Below, piece by piece: positions 1-6,155 of a stretch of DNA of 11,557 nucleotides. Position numbers and translations under genes: made by a program. The stretch's first letter is position 1. The number at the start of each line of letters is the position of its first letter. The notes beneath the pieces were generated by a model. It ran no database searches and was not told the origin of the DNA. It saw only the letters and a list, made by a program, of their open reading frames with translations. Source of the DNA: an uncultured Porphyromonadaceae bacterium (lineage in GTDB: Bacteria; Bacteroidota; Bacteroidia; Bacteroidales; Muribaculaceae); assembly GCA_947175715.1 (NCBI GenBank), contig CAMWOD010000013.1:1-11557 (forward strand), in the 5' to 3' direction.

Positions 1-1463
1 GTGTCCGAACCGCTCTCTACAACTACCTCTTTGCTCGTCAGCAAGGTGGTAAGATGATACTCCGCATCGAGGATACCGACTCCAACCGATTTGTGCCCGG
101 TGCCGAGGATTATATCAACGAAGCCCTCAAATGGCTCGGCATTGAGATCGACGAGGGCGTGCGCGAAGGTGGACCCTACGGACCCTACAAGCAGAGCGAA
201 CGCCGCGACATCTACCGCGAGTGGGTGAAATTCCTCCTCGACAACGGTAAAGCCTATATAGCCTTCGACACACCCGAGGAGCTTGAGGCTGCCCGCGCTG
301 CTACACCCAACTTCCAGTACGATGCCCGCACACGCGGCTCAATGCGCAACTCACTTACACTCTCAGAGCAAGAGGTGAAGGAGCTTATCGACAACGGCAC
401 ACCCTATGTGGTGCGGTTCAAGATCGAACCCGGACGCGACGTAGAGGTCAACGACCTGCTGCGCGGTAAAGTAACCATCAACTCCGACGTGCTCGACGAC
501 AAAGTGCTTTACAAGAGCGCCGATGACCTCCCCACCTACCATCTGGCCAACATCGTCGACGACCACCTGATGAAAATCACCCATGTGATCCGCGGCGAGG
601 AGTGGTTGCCATCGGCCCCCCTCCACACGCTGCTTTACGAAGCATTTGGTTGGGACGCTCCCGCATTTGTACACCTACCCCTCCTGCTCAAGCCCGATGG
701 CAAAGGCAAGCTGTCGAAGCGCGATGGCGACCGCCTGGGATTCCCGGTGTTCCCCTTGGAGTGGCACGACCCCAAGTCGGGCGAAATCTCCTCTGGCTAC
801 CGCGAGAAAGGGTATCTGCCTCAAGCCGTTATCAACTTCCTTGCATTGCTCGGCTGGAACCCCGGCGACGATACCGAAATCATGTCGATCGACGAGCTGA
901 TACGCAAATTCTCATTCGAGCACTGCTCGCGTTCGGGAGCCCGATTCAACTTCGAAAAAGGCAAATGGTTTAACCACGAATACCTCCAGATGCTCCCCGA
1001 CCAGGAGCTGGCCGAGCAGTTCAAGGGCGTGCTCCGCAATCATGGCGTCAACCCCGAGGACTACTCTGACGACTATATACTCCGCGCCGCAGCGATGGTA
1101 AAAGGGCGCGCCAACCTTGTCGACGACCTTTGGGAGCAAGCCCAGTTCTTCTTCGAGGCTCCCACCACTTACGCCGAGAAGGATGTGAAGAAACGCTGGA
1201 GCGAACAGACTCCCGAAATTCTCCGCGCCCTCATCGAGAAGATGCGCCAACTCCCCTCGCTCGAATCTAAAGCTGCCGAAGAAGCCATCTTGGCGTGGAT
1301 CAGCGAAAAGGGTTATCATCTGGGCAACGTGATGAACGCCCTACGCCTGGCCGTAGTGGGCGCTTGCAAAGGCCCTCACATGTTTGACATCACCGAGCTC
1401 ATGGGCATCGACGAGACAGCCCGACGTGTAGAGGCTGCTATAGCCGCCATTCCGCAACCCTAA
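1..1463 (+). CDS. gltX: Glutamyl-tRNA synthetase, 5' end cut by window
   Basis: Class I aminoacyl-tRNA synthetase that charges tRNA-Glu in the cytoplasm. The reading frame is open from the first bases (full codons from position 3), beginning VRTALYNYLFARQ. This is the stretch that directly follows the HIGH-type motif, so roughly 20 N-terminal residues lie outside the window. About 486 residues are present, against about 505 in Bacteroidetes relatives. Visible landmarks are LRIEDTD soon after the window start, RGEEWLPSAP in the active-site region, and the KMSKS-type signature KLSKR at 708-722. After it comes an insert (GFPVFPLEWHD, then GEISSGY) of a kind I associate with Bacteroidetes GltX. 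The remainder is the helical anticodon-binding domain. The Met at 54 is internal, not the start. The TAA stop at 1461-1463 is 11 bases before waaA, suggesting co-transcription. Confidence 0.97.
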   Translation, partial: VRTALYNYLFARQQGGKMILRIEDTDSNRFVPGAEDYINEALKWLGIEIDEGVREGGPYGPYKQSERRDIYREWVKFLLDNGKAYIAFDTPEELEAARAATPNFQYDARTRGSMRNSLTLSEQEVKELIDNGTPYVVRFKIEPGRDVEVNDLLRGKVTINSDVLDDKVLYKSADDLPTYHLANIVDDHLMKITHVIRGEEWLPSAPLHTLLYEAFGWDAPAFVHLPLLLKPDGKGKLSKRDGDRLGFPVFPLEWHDPKSGEISSGYREKGYLPQAVINFLALLGWNPGDDTEIMSIDELIRKFSFEHCSRSGARFNFEKGKWFNHEYLQMLPDQELAEQFKGVLRNHGVNPEDYSDDYILRAAAMVKGRANLVDDLWEQAQFFFEAPTTYAEKDVKKRWSEQTPEILRALIEKMRQLPSLESKAAEEAILAWISEKGYHLGNVMNALRLAVVGACKGPHMFDITELMGIDETARRVEAAIAAIPQP

Positions 1464-1474
1464 TCCACTCCAGC

Positions 1475-2713
1475 TTGTCACCGCTATACAATATCGGACT
1501 GCACTGCTATGCGTGCTGCGCACGCATAGCCTCTATCCGCTCATCCAAGGTCAAAAAAATGATTGATGGACAGCGGAATACATTCCACACACTTCAGCAA
1601 GCTGTCGATTCACATCCTGGCAAGTGGATATGGATTCACGCATCATCGCTGGGCGAATTTGAGCAAGGGCGACCGTTGATCGAAAAAATCAAGGCTCAGC
1701 ATCCCGACCTCAATATATGCCTCTCATTCTTCTCGCCATCGGGCTACGAGGTGCGCAAAAACTACGAGCTGGCCGATGCGGTGGTCTACTTACCCTTTGA
1801 CACCCCAAGCAACGCCCGTCGGTTTATCGACACACTCAAGCCGAGTATGGCAATATTCATAAAGTATGAATTTTGGGGCAATTACCTGCAGCAGCTCAAG
1901 GCCCACCACATACCCACCTACCTCATATCTGCCATATTTCGCAAAGGACAGATATTCTTCCTGCCATGGGGTGGCACATTCCGCAAGATGCTTGGATGCT
2001 TCGATCATATCTTTGTGCAAGATGATAATTCGAAGAAACTTCTTGCCGGAATCGGCATCAACAATGTCACCATCAATGGCGACACACGCATCGACCGTGT
2101 AAACGATGTAAAAAATCTGCCCGATGGCCAAGCCGCATTGCTTCGCAACTTCAGCAACCGACGCTTCACCCTGGTGGTGGGGAGCAGTTGGGAGCCTGAT
2201 GAGGACCTGTATATACCTTGGCTCAATGCCCATAATGATGCATGCGCCATCATAGCCCCGCATCAATTCGACGAGCACCGCCTACAGCTGCTACGCAAGC
2301 GTATCGATGGCCCCACGCGCCTGCTCTCGCAGTGGGCACCCGAAGATGAGGCCAACCACGATATCAAAGCCGTAATCATCGACTCATTCGGGCTGCTGTC
2401 GCGCCTCTACCGCCTGGCCGACGCTGCCTATATCGGTGGTGGCTTCGGCGCCGGAATCCACAACATCAATGAAGCCGCTGTATACGGTATTCCTGTGATT
2501 TTCGGCCCAAAGCACCTCAAGTTTAAAGAAGCATCCGACCTCATTGACTGTGGAGGTGCCTACTCGATAGCCGACGCCAATCAGCTCAATTCAACACTTG
2601 ACAACCTTAAAGATGACCTTGCTGCCCGCACCCAATCGGGCAAAGCGGCGGCATCATACATCGCCCACCATTTAGGAGCCACCGACCGCATTTACAAGCA
2701 TATCTTCGGCTGA
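1475..2713 (+). CDS. waaA: Kdo transferase (WaaA/KdtA), TTG start
   Basis: GT-B fold glycosyltransferase (GT30) that moves Kdo from CMP-Kdo onto lipid A precursor at the inner membrane. The 412 residues match the family length. Motifs: ASSLGEFEQGRP at 56-67, with Glu61 matching the catalytic Glu of the family; FIKYEFWGNYL at 128-138; GDTRIDRV at 202-209; GSSWEPDE at 236-243; APHQFDEHRL at 261-270; and the CMP-Kdo site GGGFGAGIHNINEAA at 321-335 followed by PVIFGPKHLKFKEA. The start is a TTG at 1475. It is preferred because the N-terminal segment LYNIGLHCYACCARIAS resembles the usual membrane-associated N terminus (LYN-G form). The first in-frame ATG (1559) would remove 28 residues including that segment. 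It follows gltX by 11 bases. A perfect hairpin sits at codons 11-19. The stop is TGA at 2711-2713. Confidence 0.95.
   Translation: MSPLYNIGLHCYACCARIASIRSSKVKKMIDGQRNTFHTLQQAVDSHPGKWIWIHASSLGEFEQGRPLIEKIKAQHPDLNICLSFFSPSGYEVRKNYELADAVVYLPFDTPSNARRFIDTLKPSMAIFIKYEFWGNYLQQLKAHHIPTYLISAIFRKGQIFFLPWGGTFRKMLGCFDHIFVQDDNSKKLLAGIGINNVTINGDTRIDRVNDVKNLPDGQAALLRNFSNRRFTLVVGSSWEPDEDLYIPWLNAHNDACAIIAPHQFDEHRLQLLRKRIDGPTRLLSQWAPEDEANHDIKAVIIDSFGLLSRLYRLADAAYIGGGFGAGIHNINEAAVYGIPVIFGPKHLKFKEASDLIDCGGAYSIADANQLNSTLDNLKDDLAARTQSGKAAASYIAHHLGATDRIYKHIFG
1506..1530. repeat. Perfect 11-bp inverted repeat (hairpin) inside waaA start region
   Basis: The arms are GCTATGCGTGC (1506-1516) and GCACGCATAGC (1520-1530), separated by TGC. 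The stem is perfect and GC-rich. It begins 31 bases after the TTG start of waaA and ends 28 bases before the first in-frame ATG. No T-tract follows, so it does not look like an intrinsic terminator. It could be chance, a dispersed palindromic repeat, or an RNA structure affecting waaA translation. Confidence 0.7.
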
Positions 2714-2736
2714 TTTTATGCAAATTTTTATGTCTT

Positions 2737-2770
2737 TTTGCTTTTCATATTACATTTTTATGTACATTTG
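2737..2770 (+). promoter_or_regulatory. Probable argR operon promoter (Bacteroidetes type)
   Basis: TACATTTG at 2763-2770 matches the Bacteroidetes -7 consensus TAnnTTTG exactly. TTTG at 2737-2740 could be the -33 box, though the 22-base gap is slightly longer than usual. Transcription would begin a few bases after 2770, leaving a leader of about 20 bases before the ATG at 2795. The -7 box overlaps the palindromic sequences described separately. Confidence 0.6.
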
Positions 2771-2785
2771 CAATATACATAAAAA
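2751..2785. promoter_or_regulatory. Candidate ArgR operator (overlapping palindromes)
   Basis: TACAT-TTTT-ATGTA (2751-2764) is a palindrome with 5-base arms and a 4-base AT spacer, the geometry of the E. coli ARG box core (TGAAT-wwww-ATTCA), although the arm bases differ. The arm TTTTTATGTA (2755-2764) also pairs perfectly with TACATAAAAA (2776-2785) over 11 bases. Further TACAT copies lie at 2763-2767 and 2776-2780. TTTTTATGT also occurs at 2725-2733, exactly 30 bases upstream of its second copy at 2755-2763. The site overlaps the promoter of argR, which suits autorepression. That ArgR binds here is inference. Confidence 0.45.
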
Positions 2786-2794
2786 CAACCTTAT

Positions 2795-3322
2795 ATGAAA
2801 CGACGCAAGTCACGCCTGCCGATGATCGTTGAAATCCTCAACAGCCATAGCATCGGCAGTCAAGAGGAATTGGCCAAGGAATTGGCACGCCGTGGATTTG
2901 TGGTGACACAAGCCACACTGTCGCGCGACCTTAAAATGCTTAAAACCACCAAAGTCCCCACCGATTTGGGGGGTTACCGCTACATCATCGTCGACCAGGA
3001 CCCATCGCTCGTTGACCCATCAGTATCAGGGGTCGTGCAGTCATCAATGCACCCCGCAGCCATCTCCATAGCACTTAATGGAAATCTTGCGGTGATCAAG
3101 ACCCGCAATGGCTACGCATCGGGATTGGCCTACGACATGGATATGCTTGGCTCGGAATACATACTTGGCACAATCTCAGGAGCCGATACCGTATTTGTAG
3201 CCGTCAACCCCAAGGCTACCCCTCAAATGCTCTATGCACTCTTTGCCACCCTGCTGCCAATGAAAGTGATGGCCGCAGCCCGAAACCAATTTTTTACTAA
3301 CGACTCACAACAAGAATCATGA
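2795..3322 (+). CDS. argR: Arginine repressor family regulator ArgR
   Basis: Hexameric arginine-responsive transcription regulator, 175 residues. The N-terminal winged helix is intact: GSQEELAKELARRGF (21-35) and TQATLSRDLK (38-47), the most conserved DNA-binding stretch. The C-terminal trimerisation and arginine-binding domain shows GNLAVIKTRNGYASGLAYDMD (96-116) and LGTISGADTVFV (124-135). Here the usual GDDT reads GADT: Ala130 replaces the first of the two Asp residues that contact arginine (Asp128/Asp129 in E. coli), and Asn105 replaces the common Pro of TRPGYAS. The DNA-binding half therefore looks functional while co-repressor sensing may be changed. The stop TGA overlaps the next ATG (ATGA, 3319-3322), so the pair is translationally coupled. 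It has its own probable promoter and palindromic operator just upstream. Confidence 0.94.
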   Translation: MKRRKSRLPMIVEILNSHSIGSQEELAKELARRGFVVTQATLSRDLKMLKTTKVPTDLGGYRYIIVDQDPSLVDPSVSGVVQSSMHPAAISIALNGNLAVIKTRNGYASGLAYDMDMLGSEYILGTISGADTVFVAVNPKATPQMLYALFATLLPMKVMAAARNQFFTNDSQQES

Positions 3323-4239
3323 TACGAGCAGGCATAATCGGAGGCACCGACCCCATAGCTGGCGAACTCCTCAGCATACTCATCAACCACCCCGACGTAG
3401 AGATTGCTTGGGTCAATGCGCCCAACGCCATAGGTAGCCTCATTTCCGACACCCACAAAGGGCTGATCGGTGAAACTTACTTGAGATTTACCGACAGCAT
3501 CGACTTCAACAACATCGATGTGCTATTTCTCTGCACCACCGACGGCCGCTCTAAAGCATTGCTTTCAACAGCCATAATCCCCGAAAAACTGAAAATCGTC
3601 GACCTCTCGGGCGACTTCCGCATCGATGGCGCCGATTCCAACTTCGTTTATGGTCTACCCGAGCTCAACCGCAAGGTCCTTGTGCGCGGAGCCGTTCGAG
3701 CATCCGTACCATCGTCTATGGCCAACGTACTGGCTCTTGCGCTGCTGCCGCTGGCCAAAAACCTGCTGCTCAACTCCCCTATCACCGCCGTAGCCGTGAC
3801 CTCGACCACCGACCCTGTGGTGATCGACCGCCCTATAGGGCATCGCCAGGTCGAGGAGCTGCGCGCCACCCTTGAGTCGCTTCAGACCAGCTTCAGCGCA
3901 CCGCTCACTTTCACCCCCATCCGAGGCACCCACTCCCGTGGCATCCACGCTGTGGCCTACATGCAATGCCCTCTCGAACTGGAAGATGTGATACGCCTAT
4001 ACGAGGATTATTATTCCGACCACTCCTTCACATTCGTCACATCATCGATGCCAATACTCAGCGATGTGACCAATACCAACAAGTGCCTGTTGCATCTGGC
4101 CAAGGTGGGCGACATACTCGCCGTAACCGGCGTTATCGACAACCTTGTCAAGGGCTCGGCTGGTCAGGCAGTTCACAACATGAACTTGCTTTTCGGTCTG
4201 CACGAGCGCGTAGGGCTGGCATTGAAATCAATTAACTGA
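3319..4239 (+). CDS. ArgC-like protein lacking the catalytic cysteine (probable pseudoenzyme)
   Basis: Homologue of N-acetyl(or succinyl)-gamma-glutamyl-phosphate reductase ArgC, 306 residues against about 320 in Bacteroidetes. Family features kept: GELLSILINHPDVEI (15-29), IVDLSGDFRI (93-102), YGLPELNR (111-118), and the C-terminal block TNTNKCL (251-257) with IDNLVKGSAGQAVHNMN (273-289). Active-site features lost: NPGC is VPSS, with Ser133 (codon 3715-3717) at the catalytic Cys; the Rossmann loop GGxGYxxG is GGTDPIAG, so Asp11 replaces a Gly; the HxH motif is HRQ (175-177); and the SGAG-type substrate loop is shortened by about 16-20 residues around 160-175. ArgC catalysis requires the Cys thiol, so reductase activity is unlikely. 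The frame is unbroken and overlaps argR by 4 bases and tilS by 1, which argues against simple decay. A sensor, scaffold or altered enzyme is possible; none is shown. Confidence 0.88.
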   Translation: MIRAGIIGGTDPIAGELLSILINHPDVEIAWVNAPNAIGSLISDTHKGLIGETYLRFTDSIDFNNIDVLFLCTTDGRSKALLSTAIIPEKLKIVDLSGDFRIDGADSNFVYGLPELNRKVLVRGAVRASVPSSMANVLALALLPLAKNLLLNSPITAVAVTSTTDPVVIDRPIGHRQVEELRATLESLQTSFSAPLTFTPIRGTHSRGIHAVAYMQCPLELEDVIRLYEDYYSDHSFTFVTSSMPILSDVTNTNKCLLHLAKVGDILAVTGVIDNLVKGSAGQAVHNMNLLFGLHERVGLALKSIN

Positions 4240-5516
4240 TGCCGCAGCACCGGCTGCTACAGTCGATAGTCAAGGCCATCGGCTCGGCACCGCTTAAGTT
4301 ATGCGTAGGCTTTAGTGGTGGTTCCGACTCGGTGGCACTTCTCCATGCGCTTAGAGCATTGGGGCACGAATGTCATGCGTTTCACTGCAACTTTCATCTG
4401 AGGGGGGATGAGAGCAATCGCGACGAGCAATTCTGCTCCAACTTCTGCCTACGGCTTGGCATACCCCTGCACATCGAGCATTTCGATGTCATCGGGCGCA
4501 AGTCGGCTACAGCGGGTGAGTCGGTTGAGATGATAGCGCGCGACATGCGTTATGCCGCCTTTGAGAAGTACAGGTCGGATCATCAGCTCGATTACATCGC
4601 AGTGGCCCATCATCGCGAAGACAACATCGAAACATTCTTTCTCAACCTGCTGCGCTCATCGGGTGTAAAGGGGTTGGGAGGCATGTCGGTATACGGCCAC
4701 AATCATCTGCTGCGCCCTATGCTCAGCGCACCTAAGCAGATGGTGATGGACTACATCGAGGCCAACAATCTCGAATATGTGACCGACTCAACCAACGCCA
4801 CCGACGATTACAAGCGCAACCGAATACGCCATCACATCCTACCAATGCTTGCCCGCGAGTTTGATGGATCGCTCGATGCGATAGCGCGGTCAATGGCCAT
4901 ACTTCAGGCTCAAAGCGCCACACTCGAGGCCGACACCCGCCGTTTGAGTGACACATACATGCACGATGACGGCTCGATTGATGTGTCATCACTTGCGGCT
5001 AATGAGGCCGCTCCCACCGATGCGCTCTACCGCATGGTATCTCCACTCGGCTTGTCAGCCACCATGGTCAATGACATCTTAGACAATGCAGACGCGTCGG
5101 GACGTCGTTTCGGCAACTACGAATTACGCCGCGGCCGGCTCTCGCCATCGGCTCTACACATATCTCCGCAAGGCATAATTTTCGAGAAAATCATCGTTGA
5201 GCACCCCGGCCAACTGCGTTGCTCCCCCAATCAGCTCATCGTCGACGCATCGGCGGTCGATAAATCATCGCTCCACATAGGCACGCCCCGCAGCGGACTG
5301 CGATTCGACCCCTACGGCATGAATGGCTCGAAACTTGTGAGCGACATACTCCGCGAAGCCAACATACCTACGTCGAGCAGAGCCGATTATCCAATACTTT
5401 ACAGTGGTGACACACCAATATGGATTGTCGGTGTGAGGGCATCGCGTCACTACACAATATCGCCCGACGCTTCTTTCCCCTGCCAAGCACTTAAGATCAC
5501 GGCGCAATGTCAATAA
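4239..5516 (+). CDS. tilS: tRNA(Ile)-lysidine synthetase TilS
   Basis: ATP-pyrophosphatase that attaches lysine to C34 of tRNA-Ile(CAU), converting its decoding from AUG to AUA; cytoplasmic and normally essential. The 425 residues match the two-domain bacterial form. The PP-loop SGGSDS is at 26-31, HCNFHLRGDES at 49-59, AHHREDNIETFFLNLLR at 123-139, GVKGLGGM at 142-149, DSTN at 183-186 and RNRIRHHILP at 193-202. The C-terminal TilS domain is recognisable by GMNGSKLVSDIL (360-371) and WIVGVRAS (395-402). The ATG shares one base with the preceding TGA (TGATG, 4237-4241), so its translation is probably coupled to the argC-like gene. The last 20 bases overlap the end of gph on the opposite strand. 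All catalytic landmarks look intact. Confidence 0.97.
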   Translation: MPQHRLLQSIVKAIGSAPLKLCVGFSGGSDSVALLHALRALGHECHAFHCNFHLRGDESNRDEQFCSNFCLRLGIPLHIEHFDVIGRKSATAGESVEMIARDMRYAAFEKYRSDHQLDYIAVAHHREDNIETFFLNLLRSSGVKGLGGMSVYGHNHLLRPMLSAPKQMVMDYIEANNLEYVTDSTNATDDYKRNRIRHHILPMLAREFDGSLDAIARSMAILQAQSATLEADTRRLSDTYMHDDGSIDVSSLAANEAAPTDALYRMVSPLGLSATMVNDILDNADASGRRFGNYELRRGRLSPSALHISPQGIIFEKIIVEHPGQLRCSPNQLIVDASAVDKSSLHIGTPRSGLRFDPYGMNGSKLVSDILREANIPTSSRADYPILYSGDTPIWIVGVRASRHYTISPDASFPCQALKITAQCQ

Positions 5517-6144
5517 TCTCCGACGGACGATTGACAATATGCTCGGCATAAGCCTTGCGCAACTCCTTTACGTTGCGAAATCCCCACGTCACGCCACACG
5601 ACGCCACGCATGCACGGCGGGCAGTTTCTATATCCACCGCCGAGTCGCCCACATATAGCACCTCGGCCTTCGGCGTGGGCACCTTGGTGAGTATATCGAA
5701 CACTATCGATGGATCGGGCTTAAGCGGGAAACCCTCTTTCTGCCCCTCGACCGCTCCCCACTTGAGGTCGCCGAAGAAATGCTCCACCAGCCTTGTGGTG
5801 GCCTCATGGTATTTATTGGAGGCCACGGCTATATTGATGTTCATATCATTGAGCGCACGAAGCACCTCCGTGATACCCGGATATGGCTTGGTGTGTTCCC
5901 ACAAGTGCTCGTTATAATACTCCTGAAACTTCACACGCACACGTGCTACGATCTCAGGAGTGCGGGCATCATCGGGAAGCACGCGCTCTATGAGCTTGCT
6001 TATACCGTTGCCCACATACAGCGGGTAGCTTGCGAGCGAATGTTGGGGGTAGCCCGACGCCTCGAGCGCATAGTTGGCAGCCTCACCCAGGTCATCGATG
6101 GTGTTGAGGAGCGTGCCATCCAAGTCAAATATTACTAAAGCCAT
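5497..6144 (-). CDS. HAD-superfamily hydrolase, phosphoglycolate phosphatase-like
   Basis: A 215-residue cytosolic haloacid dehalogenase phosphatase of the Gph type with an alpha-helical cap. All four motifs are present: DLDGT (7-11, nucleophile Asp7 and general acid Asp9), Ser109 in VASNK, Lys142 in PLKPDPS, and GDSAVD (166-171) for Mg2+ binding. The substrate cannot be told from sequence. Phosphoglycolate is the default guess, but pyrophosphate and other small phosphoesters are used by close relatives. It lies 11 bases after tamL and is the last gene of the pepO-tamL-gph set. Its TGA stop (5497-5499) lies inside the end of tilS, giving a 20-base convergent overlap. The symbol gph is used in the text only as shorthand. 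Confidence 0.88.
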   Translation of the reverse strand: MALVIFDLDGTLLNTIDDLGEAANYALEASGYPQHSLASYPLYVGNGISKLIERVLPDDARTPEIVARVRVKFQEYYNEHLWEHTKPYPGITEVLRALNDMNINIAVASNKYHEATTRLVEHFFGDLKWGAVEGQKEGFPLKPDPSIVFDILTKVPTPKAEVLYVGDSAVDIETARRACVASCGVTWGFRNVKELRKAYAEHIVNRPSEIIDIAP

Positions 6145-6155
6145 TATATCAGGTA

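Noticed and set aside
54..56. ATG at 54 as the gltX start
   Set aside because: The frame is open upstream and encodes VRTALYNYLFARQQGGK, conserved GltX sequence, so the true start is before the window.
1790..2278. Open frame of 162 codons on the minus strand opposite waaA
   Set aside because: Antisense to conserved WaaA motifs, with no domain signature; treated as a shadow.
2720..2741. GCAAA/TTTGC pair after waaA as a terminator
   Set aside because: The 5-base AT-rich stem is too weak. The surrounding T-runs are better explained by the argR promoter and operator region.
3319..4239. Calling the argC-like gene a frameshifted pseudogene
   Set aside because: The frame is continuous from a coupled ATG to a coupled TGA, and the C-terminal family block is intact. 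The changes are substitutions and an apparent in-frame loss, not frameshifts or stops.
5508..5536. Intrinsic terminator at the tilS/gph junction
   Set aside because: The inverted repeat has only a 7-base AT-rich stem, a 15-base loop and no T-tract on either strand.
5558..5577. CGCAAC/GTTGCG inverted repeat inside gph
   Set aside because: Only 6 bases with an 8-base spacer, inside coding sequence; expected by chance in a window of this size.
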